Of a stretch of 52,105 nucleotides of DNA, positions 35,864 through 48,200 are shown in pieces. A program made the position numbers and the translations under genes. The notes beneath the pieces are model-generated. The model was not told where the DNA came from. It saw nothing but the letters and a program-made list of their open reading frames with translations, and ran no database searches. The stretch is taken from NCBI GenBank assembly GCA_943704525.1, contig CALSCQ010002155.1, forward strand, positions 1 through 52,105. The letters run 5' to 3'. The DNA comes from Pigoraptor vietnamica (taxonomy: Eukaryota; Opisthokonta; Filasterea). Each line of letters starts with the position of its first letter. Positions within the stretch are counted from its first letter, which is position 1.

Positions 35864-36191
35864 GGTGCGCACAGTCGCAGACAGCGACTCTCACTGGAGC
35901 AGAGCGTGCGGCAGAGGGGCCTCGTTGCTTCGGAGAGTTGCTGGAACCGAGAACAGCTGTGTGCGTGTGTGTGCACTCGCGGCTTATTTTGGCACTGCGT
36001 TGGTTGGCTGGCGATTCGTCAGGCGACTGTAACTACAAATACCCCGTATGCGAATTACTGTTACTCGAGTATTACTGTGTGTTACTTTGTTACTCAGGCG
36101 CCAGTTTGAAACTGTTGTTGGCAACGGCGCTTGGCTGTGCGATCGTCCTCAAGGCCCTTAGAGCCCTTTGTCCCGAGTTTTCGCTCAGAAG
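35864..36191. promoter_or_regulatory. Divergent region between CRAL-TRIO and LRR genes
   Basis: A 328-bp gap between two outward-pointing start codons. It contains five copies of TTACT within 36055-36094 in a locally AT-rich stretch. This is the only evident element. Confidence 0.45.
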
Positions 36192-36638
36192 ATGCAGCGT
36201 TCCCTTGTTTCCACATTGCGCAGAGACGAAAGATTGCATGACGACCATGCAGGCGAGGGGTCTTTATCGTCGCTCTTCGACCGCGCGCTGGTGGCTGTTA
36301 TTGCGATCGCGGAAACGGACCCGCTCCAGGTGCCCCTCTCGGGTGAGCACATACGCCAATCGGTGCGTTTGTTCGGCTCATTAATCCAAGTCCTTCCGTG
36401 GCTTGCGCCGTTCTCATATGCAGCGTTGTCTGCTTGCAATGCGACCGGTAGTTTTCTCGAGCGGATTGCGCCGTCCGCTTTGGAGGCGTATTGGCGCGAG
36501 AGAGGTTCGTGGAACACACGGCATCATTCGAGGCATTCAGACACACGCACGCTTTCGTTATCCCGTGCCGCACGCACCATACACACACATACACACACAC
36601 ACACCACACACACACGCACACACACACACACACACACA

Positions 36639-36672
<34 letters not shown>

Positions 36673-38911
36673 TGCACACACACATACACGCACATACACA
36701 CACACACACATAACGCACACACATACACACACCACGTGCACGCCCGAACAATTCGATTACGCTCTTCGTCCGCTGCCGGACAAATAACGTCCCCTCCTCA
36801 CACTCCCTGTCACAGATGCGCAATGCAACCCACGACGCGCGGACTTCCGGCGTGCGTGGCTTGCGGCGTACCGACGCCTTGCGGGCCAGAGTCCACTCTC
36901 CGCCGCACCCCTCACCGAACGACATGAACGCGGCTGCACGCGTTGGGACGATGACGAAGGCTCCCTCTATGCCGCGCCGAGGGACACTTCATCCACGGCC
37001 GATTCCGCCCGTGCCACTGCACTACGAACGGCGGTTGCGCGTGCGCTGGAGGCTCCCATGCCGGCCGCGTCGGTGTGGTTTGGACGCGTGTGCCCCTCTG
37101 TTCTCGATGGCGCACGGGTGAGGTGGCCGCGATGTTCTCCGGACGACACCGCCACTGCGGCTGTGCTGGGCGACGTGGCGGAGAAGGGAGGAGTGCAATT
37201 TCTTGCTCTCCACGCGCACGCCCTCTTGCGCATTGCTCTTTCGCCGCCATTTTTCACGCAGTTATTGCGACCGCTGCGCGTCGAGCGATTGAGGCTCCGT
37301 CACGTGCGCAGCATTTCGCGGGAGGGCGTGGATGTGGCCGTGCGGGCGGTGAGCGACACCCTTCGAGACTTGGAGTTGGCCGACTGGCGTGTTGGCGACG
37401 CTGAAGTGCCCGAGTCCCTCGAGCTGCCGTGTGTGCCCTCGCACCTGCGTTCCCTCTCCCTGTGCGGCCTGCAGAGCTACATGCGCCAGGAACTCCTCTG
37501 TCCCTCTTTTGCCAGCCTTGTCTCCCGCATGCGCGCGCTCGAGTGTCTCGTGGTCGACGACTCGCACGGCATCAGCGGGTCAATGTTCAAAGCTCTCGCG
37601 TCTTTCACGCCGGAACAGCTCGGCGCGCTTCGCCTGCTCGATCTTCGCTTCGGGCACGCGAGCGAACGGACTGCGCGGGACCTCCGCGATCTTCTCTCGG
37701 CGCGCTGCAGCGGCACGGCACCCTTCTCGCTTGCCATTCACGTGGAGGGGGCCTGCGAGGCGTTTGCGAACGCACTGTTCCCTGCGCCTGGCGAGGTCGT
37801 CGAGGGGTCACTGGCGTCGCGCCTGACGAACCTGGTCGTCCCGCCTGCTGTTGAGGTAGAGGAGATTTTGGCGTCTCGCATCGCCTCGTCTCCGATGAAT
37901 TTGCGCGTGCTGTGCCTCCGTGGCGTTGAGTCGGACCCCGAGTCGGCGGCGGCGCTGTTGGATGCCCTTGCTGCCTCGCGGGTTTCGTGTCTGGACATTT
38001 CCAACATTTCGGTGCTCGGATCGTCCGGCGTCGCAGCCATCGCCGGTTTTCTCGCGCGTTCTCGCCACATTGAGCGCCTGTGCGCTGCGGCGTGTGCGCT
38101 GGGCCGCGAGGGCTTCTCAGACGCATTCGCGACGGCGCTGTCGAACACGTGCGCCCCGCTTCTTTCGCTCGACCTCTCCGAAAACCGTCTGGGGAACGAG
38201 GGGTGTGCGGTCGTTGCGCGTGGGCTTCGCGGTCGCGCTGAGCGGTTGCGGGACGCTGCGCGAAGGGGCGATGTCGCGGCATGCGCCCATGCGCTGCCCG
38301 TGAGGCTCGTGTATTTGGCCGGCAACCTGTTGACGTCCGCCGGTGCGACTGCGCTGTGCGAGGCTCTCGAATGCGCTGCGGAATCGACCGCCGAAGTGGC
38401 GTCGTCCCTCGGCTTTGCGTTCTCTTGCGTGGACAGCCGCGACAAGGTGTGCTGCGTCGATGAGATGCCTTCGATACATCAACTCGTCCCGGGTGGGGAC
38501 AGCGAATCCCCAGGCACGCGTGGCTCTGCGTGGCCGGTTGCGCTGGCGGCGGATCTCGTCTGTCTATGCCGCAATCCAATGACGAGAGGCGAGCTTTCTG
38601 CAATTGCGGACCGGCTTAACCGCCCGTTGCGCAGTGCTGTGCCTCCGCCCGTGGGCGTGGCCGAGGCTGGATGGAGCCCGTCGTCCTATCTCAAGACCCG
38701 GTGCGGCGATAAGTGCGCCGTCGTGTGCGATAGTGCGGACGAGCGGGACGTGCGTTTTGCCCCCAGCTGCGGTGCAGCAGCCTCCAGCGTGCGCGTGTGT
38801 GCGTGTGCGCCGGTAGCTGCGCGGGTGGAGGCGATCCTCGAGAGCAACAAGTCAATGTCGTTCGCGGAGGGCTTCGATCCGGACAGACCGGCGCCGTTCT
38901 CGTCGTATTGA
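36192..38911 (+). CDS. Leucine-rich-repeat (RNI-like) protein, possible cullin-ligase receptor
   Basis: Exons 36192-36504 and 36816-38911 join in phase 1 (donor GTTCGT) to 802 residues from ATG 36192. Around the junction the protein reads FLERIAPSALEAYWRERDAQ then ADFRRAWLAAYRRL, which loosely resembles the Elongin-A/F-box-like region just before substrate domains (inference, weak). From about 250 to 600 there are RNI-type leucine-rich repeats: LRDLELADWRVGDAEVPESL, LRVLCLRGVESDPESAAALL, LLSLDLSENRLGNEGCAVVA and VRLVYLAGNLLTSAGATAL. The C-terminal 200 residues are unassigned and cysteine-containing. LRR proteins of this kind are protein-binding scaffolds or ubiquitin-ligase receptors. The intron is a CA/CT microsatellite. 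Confidence 0.8.
36585..36735 (+). repeat. (CA)n/(CT)n microsatellite in LRR gene intron
   Basis: CA array with a central CT run at about 36640-36665, inside the intron 36505-36815. Confidence 0.9.
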
Positions 38912-39077
38912 GTTGCGTTTCGGGGGCGGCCGCCGGGCGGGGGCAACCTAATGAAAGAAAGCGAGTGCTCCCACATGCACACTTTGTGACACGGCACGCA
39001 TGCGAGTAATGCCGTCCAAGTAACGCCCAACCGCAATGCAAGCGCGGCAATTGTGTGGAGTGTACTTTTATGTCCCC

Positions 39078-41482
39078 TCATCGCCGCCGCTGATTGATCT
39101 TGTTGTAGTAACGTCGTCGCTGGTTCGTTACGCTACCCTCCGTCTTTTTCTTCCCCATTCCCTCCGTGCCCGACGCCGCAGCACCTTGAGCAACGGACTT
39201 TTGGGCCTTCATACCGCCCACAACGCCCGCGCCGCTTGCTGCCGGGTTGTCTTTCGAGCTGGGCGCAGAGTCCTGAGACGCGGCTCGCTTTGCCGACGCA
39301 CGCGCACCGCCCGCGAGGAATTTCTCCCTTATGGACGCCTCCCATTCTTTCGCGTGGTGCCGATAGAGTGCCATGGCAACGCGCGCGTCGATCACCTGGA
39401 ATGGGGAACATGGGCAGTGAGGAGGCGGCATAGAACAGCACTCGGAAGAAGCTTGCACAATAGACGTATGCGATAATGGCCTCATTGACTCCTGTCAAAC
39501 ACACACACACATACACACACACTCACACTCACACACACACACACACACACACAACACACACAACACACACACACACACCCACACACACACACACACACAC
39601 ACACTCACTCACACACAACGCACACACGCGTTCATATGCACACACCGAGTCGTGTTCTCCTTCCTGGATGTCCAGCTTGAGAATGTCGGACGCAAGGCGC
39701 TTGAGTGCGGGCGCGCGGCCCCTCGAGAGCGCCCGGAACGGCTTGTACGTCGACGTGTCCCGTATGTGCTTGCGCGGGTGAGACAGAAAGAGGACGGCGA
39801 GGTCGTTGTGCAGCGCGTGGCCTACGAGAACGCGCCCCTTCAGCAGCTCTGCGACCTCCGATTGCACCGTCGTGAAATCGACCGCTGTTGGTATGGGCCG
39901 CATTGAGTTCCAGGCAGAGGGATGCGGCACTCGGCGCACACATTATGCGTAAGGACATAGGGCATGCGCACAAACACATACGGCATCAAAGAGGACGCAA
40001 AGCACACCCCACAACCCACCGCTCTGCATGTGCTTTTTTGTGACGCCACTGACGTCAGTGCGGTAGTCGGTCACTTTTTCGATCGTCTTGACGTACTTGT
40101 CGTAGAGCACGTGACCGTGCTGGTTGACGATGGAGCACCGCGCAAGGGCACTGCGGTCGCCGCCCTCGCCCACGCCCACCATTTCGCAGTCCATCGCCAC
40201 AAACTTTGTCGGCCTACACACGACGCCGAGGGGTGAGAAGAGAACGGAAGTAACAGCGAGTCCAGAGTGGCAGATCAGCAGACAAGAGAGAAGGAAAATG
40301 CGAAGGCGGAAGTGCGTGTCATCGTGCGTGCACGATACAAACTTGAGACAGAGGCAGAGACGAACACCCACTCGGTCACGTGCCCCGTGATAAGCCGAGC
40401 GAACGACGTCCGCACAAGCACGTCCCCGTCGGACCGCCCCGCGCCCTCTGCGCCGCCCGCAGCAGCCTGTGGACCAACGGCAGTCCCTGCTGCACCCGCG
40501 GCGGCCCCCTTTTCTTTGCCCGTCGCAAGGCCCATGCGGCGCGCGACGACCGCAACATCCACGCCTTCCGCCGCCGCAATGTCGGCGGGATCAACGCCGT
40601 CAAACCAAATGTCACGTGAGGCGTCGCTGGCGTCCTTCGCATCGGCCGCACTGTCGCAGTCGGACGAAGGGAAGGCCGTCAGTAACGCGTTACGTGGGCG
40701 CAGACGACAGTCACCGTGCCACAGTGCGCAATGCAGGCACGCACATGCACCTATCCCACACAAGAGCACGTGACACAGTTTAAACTCCGCTTACGTTTCG
40801 CCTCGCGGCTTCTTCGGATGACTTGCGCCATGCGACTCGGAAGCACTTCGTTTCCTCTTCTTGTCCGAATGCGGCAATTGCTGTCAATGGCATCCCCGCT
40901 TTAGCAAAAACGAACCACGAGTTACACCACACATGCACAACGAGGCGAAATGGCCGCTATATGTCACACAACGGCTGCATGGACTGCCTCACGGCGCGGG
41001 TTGAATTGAGAAGACACACGCACCACACGCCCCGCGAGGCACTCAACGAAGATACACGCCAAAGTGCCACGTTCGCCGCAATGCATCCGCCGCACACAGG
41101 ACCCCACAGAAGGACCCACCGCCATCAGCGCCTTCCAGTTGGACGATATCTCCTGCGGTTGTTTCGGCAGTCGCACAGGCGGCATCTTGTCACGTGGTTT
41201 GGACACACCCTTGCGCTTCCCTTTGAGCACACCCCGCGCGGCGCCCTCCTTCGTCCCGCCGTTTGACCCGTCCACCTTCACAGCCACGACCACACCACTC
41301 TTCTCGCCGTTCGACGCAACATCGCCGCTTGCATCCCCTGACGCGTGCCCACTTCGCTTGGACTTGTTCGTTTTCGCGTCCATCTCCTTCCGCTTTCCCT
41401 TCTTGAAGAATTTTTTGACCTTACCGACAGCGCCCGCCTTCGCGAGGCCATCGCCGACGGGTGAGGACGCCCCGGGCTTCAT
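39078..41482 (-). CDS. REXO4: RNA exonuclease 4 (REXO4/XPMC2-like DEDDh nuclease)
   Basis: Six minus-strand exons, 41120-41482, 40795-40880, 40380-40650, 40020-40203, 39646-39884 and 39078-39395, give 486 residues with consistent phases. The N-terminus is Lys-rich with nucleolar-type signals ([30 protein letters not shown]). [20 protein letters not shown] precedes the nuclease, as in human REXO4. The exonuclease carries the DEDDh motifs: [20 protein letters not shown] (first Asp/Glu), [34 protein letters not shown] (second Asp) and [15 protein letters not shown] (final His/Asp). It acts in pre-rRNA/ITS1 processing in yeast (Rex4). The acceptor before FVAMDCEM is ambiguous: an AG ten bases upstream has a better pyrimidine context but breaks the frame. 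The C-terminal tail is basic and low-complexity. Confidence 0.9.
39497..39625 (+). repeat. (CA)n microsatellite in the last REXO4 intron
   Basis: CA array with ACTC interruptions of about 130 bp within the intron 39396-39645. Confidence 0.9.
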
Positions 41483-41583
41483 CTTCACGCACACATGCAC
41501 TTGTAGACTCGCTAAGCTCGTGCGTGGACGTCGCTAGTGTTCGCACTTTCAAACACAGTGTGGTGAGTGAGTAAGTGAGAGTT

Positions 41584-41614
<31 letters not shown>

Positions 41615-42249
41615 GTGAAGCCTCCACGTGCTGCGGGGTCTATCCATATCTGGCTACTAGTCTAATATTAGACTGCCCCCAGTCTTGTGTTGCGACTAAG
41701 AGTAGGGTGGCTCGCAAATTGAAAAATGGGCGATTTGTGATCGAAATTGCGAGCCAATGTCCAGTTTAATTGCCGACCACACACGCCCCCTTTCCTCGCA
41801 ACGCAAAATAAATCAGCGACGGTACATTTTGTATGGCGTAATAAACATTTGTTTCGCCCCTAATTGCGTGTCATGAGGGTGGCTGTTTTGGCCGACAACA
41901 CACACACACTCTCTCTCCTCTCTGTCTCTCTCTCTCTCTCTCTCGCTGTCCTTTCATTGAGTGTGCTCGTGCGTTCGACATGCACTGGACTGTGTTGGGC
42001 GCATCCCACTCGCTTTGTAGGTGGGTCGTCAGGCGATGAAGCTTGCGAACGGCACGCAGATTGCGAGTGATTAACCCCTGTCGCTGCTGTGCGCAGTCAC
42101 CTTTCCATTCCTCGCGGTGTGTTTTTCTGCTGAAGGCGGCTGCAGAGGGGCAGTCAGCAACGGCGTGCGTGTGCGTGCGTGGCGGGCCAGGGTCCCTTGC
42201 TCGAATGCGCGAGAACGCGACGGGCATCCGAACTCCTCCCTCCGCTGCT
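41483..42249. promoter_or_regulatory. Divergent region between REXO4 and the FYVE-RPEL gene
   Basis: Contains a TG/CG run (41584-41612), an AT-rich island (about 41640-41870) with a perfect 16-bp palindrome AGTCTAATATTAGACT (41659-41674) and a 10-bp inverted repeat (41708-41717 with 41747-41756), and a CT run at 41910-41945. No coding exon is seen. Confidence 0.5.
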
Positions 42250-44767
42250 ATGCGCGTGCTGAACGTGTTTAAGAAGGACAGCAGCCTCGCGGACCACTGC
42301 GCACTCCCCTCGTGCCACGTCGCCCTTGGCTTCTTCGACAAGAAAGTCACGTGCCGCTGGTGCGTGTACGCGCCTTTGCGCACGTGTATTATATGTGTGA
42401 CCTGTACGTTATTTTCGTCTCATCCTTCGCGCCCATAATCTACTGATGCGGGCAAGCGACTTGGTCGCGTCGTGACGGGCAGCGTGTGCTGACGTCCCCC
42501 GCGTGCCGTCGCAGCTGTCAGAATGTGTTTTGCTCCACGCATTGCTCGTGCGTAGTGCGTCTCAATCCGAACGGCACGCCTGACCCCGAGGGCGAGAAGT
42601 TCAAGGTGTGCTTTGCCTGCGACGAGGCCTACCGCAAGAGCCTGCGGGGCGACAAATTCAGCGAGCAGTCGAAGGGTGCGTGTGCTTGCGTGTGTGTGTG
42701 CGTGTGTGTGTGCGTGTGTGTGCATGTGCATGTGTGTGCGTGTGCATGTGTGTGTGTACGTGTATAAATGTGTGTGTGTCTGTGCGCGTGTGTGTACGTG
42801 TGTAAATGTGCGTGTGCCTGTGTGCATCTGTGTGTCTGTGTGTATGCGAGTGTGCGTAGTATAACCGGATGTGATTTCGGCGAGTTTGATCATGCTCGTG
42901 GCCTGTTACATGCCACATGGTCCTCCTTACGTTGTCGTAAAATTGCGTGCTTTGCGTGTGTGTGTGCAGTCGTCGCGCGGCGGCTGTCGGTTCGAGCGGA
43001 CAAGCAGGACCTCGTGGCGCGCAACATCATGCGTCAAGAGGCAGTTGCAAGCGGTATGCAGCACCGTCTGAACACCTTCAGTCTGGGGCAAAGACACGTC
43101 GCTGCAGCCACACACACACACACACATACACTCACTCACTCACTCACTCATAAATCCCTCTCTCCATCAGCGCAACGCATGCGCACACACACACACACAC
43201 ACTCACAAAGCCTGCCAACTCCATCATCGCAACGCATGCACACACGCACATGCCCCCATGTGATTCCGTCCAACGGCTTGCCATTTCTTACGCAATCCCT
43301 TTGCCGCTCGCAGACTCTGAGGAGTCGGATCGCGAAGACGTGAGCGACGGCGACAACGACAGCGACGAGGAAGATGAGGTCATCACGGACATGCCTGCCA
43401 TTAAAGTGCGGCGCGACTCGCTTGACATCAAGCTCGGCAACCGCCCCGAGCGCAAGAACCTCGTCGAGCGCAATATTGTCACGGGTGAGTGCACGCGCGT
43501 GTTGGCGTACCCTTGCGGGCTTGCATGGTCTGTGTTTTGCGGGTGCGTGTGGGAACATGTGTTGGACGCTTGAATAGCTGATAGAAACGTCATGTGGCGA
43601 TGGAAAATCAATACTCGGCGTATGAGACAAGAGATGTGTTGTTGTCGTTGTCGCTATCTGCTACTGGAAACGGTGACCGTGCCGCTGGTCCTAATCCGCC
43701 GCGTGTGCTTCCCGCGCAAACAGACTCTACGGATGAGGAGAAGCAGGCGGCGCAGGAGCGGCTCGAGCGCAAGCTGCAGAACCACCTCGCCACGCGCCCT
43801 GAGCGGACCGATCTCATCGAGCGCAACATTCTCAAGGGACAGAGTGAGTGTCTTTGTGGGATGTGTGCGCGCGCGTGTACGTGCGCGTAGGCGTGTGTGT
43901 GTGCGACCGTCGATGGAAGAGGCAGTTCCGTTGGGATGTTGGGAGGTGGTGTGTGCGAGGTTTGCGTCGTTTTGGTCGACGGGAGCGACTCGGGCTTCGT
44001 GCAGCTGTCTTCTGTGGCGATGACGGTTGTGAAGCCGTGCCTGACTCTTGGGCGCCACTGCAGACGTCAGCCCGAACTTGTTTGAGTCCCAGGAGAGCCT
44101 CAAGTGGGCCAACACGGTCGACATTCTCAACAATGCGGTGCGTGGCCGTTGCGCCGATGTGTGCGCTTTTTGTGGGAAAGCGACAGAATATTTTGTGAAC
44201 GAATGGTGTTCGGATTGGCATTGTGTGGTGGGGTGCTTGTGCGATGGGTCGGTTGTACTTTGACATAAAGCTGTCAAAAGGCAGCTGTGCCGTCCACGCG
44301 TGCTCACACGCGCGACTGTCTGCATTTTCTGCAGTCGTTTAGAACCATCTTTTGTCACGTGCTCACGCAAGCCGCTGTCCAACCGCAGATGAAACGCCGC
44401 CCGTCGATTGCCGAGCTCGAGGAGCGCAACATTTTGATCAATTTCAGGGACACGGTGGATGTGGGGACGACGTTCACCCCCGGCGAGTACGACCGCAAGG
44501 TTGAGAAGGTGCGCTTGCGGCTGTCACGTGGTGTGCGTCGTGCGAGCGAAGTGTCGTGCGTTGTCCGGGTTCAGTGAGCCAATACTCGTTACTCCTTTCC
44601 ACACGCGCACACGCACACGCACACACGCACACACGCACACTTGCGTGCAGACGTGGACAAAGCTGACGGCGAAAGACAAGGTGGAGATCAAGCGCGAGCT
44701 GAACGAGTTCAAGCGGGAGATGGAGGTCCACGAGGCCAGCAAGCACATGACGCGCTTCCACGTATAA
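42250..44767 (+). CDS. FYVE-like zinc finger protein with four RPEL actin-binding motifs
   Basis: Eight exons, 42250-42359, 42515-42675, 42970-43053, 43314-43484, 43724-43843, 44064-44137, 44389-44508 and 44651-44767, join in frame to 318 residues. The N-terminal 90 residues hold an eight-cysteine FYVE-like finger ([41 protein letters not shown]), lacking the usual WxxD and RRHHCR basic patch. Four RPEL-type motifs follow: [40 protein letters not shown] and [14 protein letters not shown], separated by an acidic linker. The C-terminal exon encodes a helical [20 protein letters not shown] ending TRFHV. RPEL motifs bind G-actin (MRTF, Phactr), and FYVE fingers bind PI3P on endosomes. So an endosome-actin adaptor is inferred. 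Each RPEL sits largely in its own exon. Confidence 0.82.
42676..42860 (+). repeat. (TG)n repeat in FYVE-RPEL intron 2
   Basis: Interrupted TG/TGCG array of about 180 bp within the intron 42676-42969. Confidence 0.88.
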
Positions 44768-45250
44768 GCGCACGCTCACTCCCACACACACACGCTTGCC
44801 ATGGGACGCATCCAGCTGTGTGCGGGTGTGCGTTGTTATGCGTGTCTGTCCGACTTCCTATTTTGGCTTGGAAAGCTGCTCTTTGCCATGCTTGGTTTCT
44901 GTGTCTGAATTTCACTTCTTTTACACTGCATTGCGTTGGGCGTGCGTATTGTGCGTTGCGGTGTGCCCACTGGACATTACACTGCGCCGGTTGTTACACT
45001 GCGCTTCGTTGTAGCTGTGGGCCACGTGAAAGGCGGCGCGTCCCGGACAGCCACAGTGGGAGTGAATGTGGTTTGCCTCACGGGGTGCGTGTGGACGCAT
45101 GCTCTGCGCCAGGCCATAGGGCAGGCGCTCGAATGGGTCGTACACGAGAAAGTTGAGGCGAATGCACAAGTCACCGACACTTTGGCGGAAATTTTCAATA
45201 AGTTCGACAACGCCGCTTATGTACACGCGAACGCGCGACGCACACGCGCC
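44768..45250. other. Convergent region with overlapping open frames on both strands
   Basis: Lies between the ends of the FYVE-RPEL gene (+) and CEP164 (-). From about 44930 to 45230 both strands are open: the minus frame reads GVVELIENFRQSVGDLCIRL and DPFERLPYGLAQSMRPH, and the plus frame reads ALEWVVHEKVEANAQV and TLAEIFNKFDNAAYVH. Neither matches a family I recognise and neither has a clear splice partner, so no gene is called. A terminal exon of an unrecognised gene is possible. Confidence 0.35.
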
Positions 45251-48200
45251 CTAAGACTCTGTCGGCCTGGGCTGCATATAGCTTGGCATGGCCACAAACG
45301 GCCGCACTCCCCCACCGTACCCTTGCGACCCTATCGACGACACACCGGCCACGTACGGGCGCGTTCCCACGCCCGCGCGCGAAACACCGACTCCCCTCGC
45401 CCAGTCAATGTCGCGCGGGCTCCATGCACCTCGTGGGTCATTTTCGAGGGACACGCCGAGCAAGCGCCGCCTGTAGTCACCAGGCACGTACGTCGACGTC
45501 GCAATGCGCGGGCGGGCGGCGAGCGGGTCCGAGTCGAGGCGAGATCCCGGCAACATCATGCTGGACATGGCGTAAGCGCGAGAGGCCGTAGCAGCGGCGT
45601 GCGATGCAGCCAGGGACGCAGACGAGGGGACTGTTGGCGGCTGCACGCCGGAGGGCTGCATGGGAGGCCCGTACAGGTCACGTGCAGGTGCATACGGCGG
45701 AGCACCCGCGCCTGCGACCGCGCCCGCGGGAAATAGCGGCCTGTATGGCGCGGGGCGAACCGCAACGGGGGCGTCCGTGTCCGAAGACTCGGACTCGTCG
45801 AAGAAAAGGCCAGCTGCGAGTCCGTACGCACCCGACGGCATCGCCGCCTGTTGCGCGGCCATGCGCGCGCGCTCGCGGTGGAGCTTCTCGCGCGTGCGCC
45901 CAATGTCGCCGAGGCGCTCCCGCAGCCACCGCCGCCGCCGCCGCGCGTCCACAGACGACGCATCCGTGCCGCTCTCCGATGCGTCGGAGTCGGACGAACC
46001 GGACGATTGCGAGGACCCAAACGCCTCGCGACGCGCGCGCTTGTGGCGGCGGTCCTTCTTTCCCTTCCGCTTCGACGTGCGCTCGCGCGGCTTTTCGCGG
46101 TGCCCGTCCTTCTTTTCTTTCTTCTTACCCCTCTTGTCGTCACCCGCCGAGCTGTCTGGACTCCCGTCCTCCACCTTGACCCACTCGTCACTTGAACGAC
46201 CGGCCCCGCTCCTGTCGTCCGCGTTCCCGCCCTCCGCGAGATCCTCGACGCTCAGCTTATTTCCCACAGCCGTCGCGTTCGCGTCGGTTGTTGCCGAACG
46301 CCCTCGCCCGGTCTCGCCCATCGAGGCGCCCCCAGCCGCCGCGTGCACCCCACTCCTGCTCAGGGCCGCACGCAGCTCGGCGGCCTCTTGGATGCGAAGG
46401 CGTCGCTCGCGGTCAATGTCGTCCGTCATGCGTGCCACAATGTCCCTCCGCTCGGCGTCAAACGCGGCCCGCAGTTCCCTCTCGATCGTCGCACGCAGCG
46501 CCGACTCCGCGGCGCGCGCATCCTCGCCTGCACGCGGGCGCGACTCGAGCTCCTGCTGATACTGGGCCAACTGCCGCCGCAGCTGGGCGAGGTCTCGCTC
46601 AAGGAAGGCGCGCTCCTGTCGCATCGACTCGGCTTCTGCCTTGGCCGCCGAAGCGGACGCGAGGGCATCCTTCAGCTGCCGCGATAGCGAGTCGCGCTCA
46701 GCCTCCAGAGACGTGATTAGCGACGAGGTGCTTGCGCTGCGCAGGGGGTGAGACTTAGAAATCGCATGCACAACAACAGCGGTACTCTGGGTTCACTGCA
46801 ACGCAGCAATGTGGAAAACGCACCGAATTGCGTCGGTTGATCCGGCGGGCGCTGTTTGCCGCTTGGAAGCCTGCGGACGATGGGCGGTCAACCAAAGGCA
46901 ACTGGCACGTGACACAATGGCCCACCCCACTGCGACCACATTCACAGTCAGTCACTTGAGCACATCGCCACTACGCACCTCTTCAATCTCCGCAGCCAGC
47001 GACGCCTTTCGTGCAACGAGTGCGTCCACTTCGGCCCTAAGAGCCTTCGCGCGCGCTTCAAGCTCGTCGACGTCTTTCGGCGCCGCCTGCTGCGCTGCCG
47101 ACTCCTTCTCCCTCTCAACCACGCGAGCGTGCTCCTCCCGCATGCGCGCGAGTGAGCGCTCGTTCTCAGACTCGAGCGCACGCCGCTTCGCCGAGCCCTC
47201 GGTCGTCACGGCGTCCAGTTCCTTCTGCAGTTGCGCCTTCAGCTCTTCAACCTTCTTCGCGTGCTCGGACAGCATCTTCTCCAGCGCCGCCGCATTGGCA
47301 GCCTCGACGTCGCCAAGCGCCTGCTGCGACGACTTGGCGCGCACGTCCGCCACCTGCGCCGCGTGCTCTGCCTCGAGCCTCTTCTTCATTTCCGCCAGCT
47401 GCTTCTCGTAGTCCTCGGTGGCAGTGCGACGCGCGCGCTCCAACTTGGCCTTTGTCTCCGCGGCGATGCGCTCCTCTTCTGCCTTGAGCGACTTCTCCGC
47501 GTCGTCACGTGCCCGCTTCAGCTTAGACTCCTTGTCTTGGCGCAGCTTTGCCTCCTCAACCGCCGTCTCGCTCTCAAGTTGCTTACTGCGGCGGCAAGCA
47601 ACGGAGTCAGGGCGATCAGTAACGGCACAGTAACGGCACGGGCGAACACAACGGAGCGCGCAAGGTTGCATTAAGCACTTAGCACCAGTAGCAACAACGC
47701 ACCGCAACTGCGCGCGCTTGTTCTCATGCTCCTTTCGCAGCGCCTCCCTGTCCGCAGCGTCCGCACGCTCAGCGTCCTCACGCCACTTGTCGCGCTTCGC
47801 CTTGAGCTCGTCCTCCATTTTCTTTCGCTCTAGACGGTCCTTCTCTTGGAGCGCGCGTTCCGTTTGTGCGGAGGCACCGCCGTCCACCGACTTGGACAGC
47901 GACGCCGCAGCCCCGACCCCCTTGGCCGCCGCTCCACCCACACCGCCCGTGCCGCTCTTGCTTGCCTGCGGTGCGCGACCGACCGGCTTGTCGCTCATTT
48001 CCTCCTCGCTCTCGGAACTGCGCGCAGATAGTTCGCAAGAGGTGTCAGTAACGGGACGACTGAAAGAATCGTGCCGTGTGTGCTAATAAACCCACAGCTC
48101 CTCGTCGGAATCCGCGCCGATTTTTCGAGAGACGGACCGCTCGGACGTCTCTGAGATGCCCCCAAAGCTGTTTCGCCGCTGAATGGCTGCGAGGGAAACG

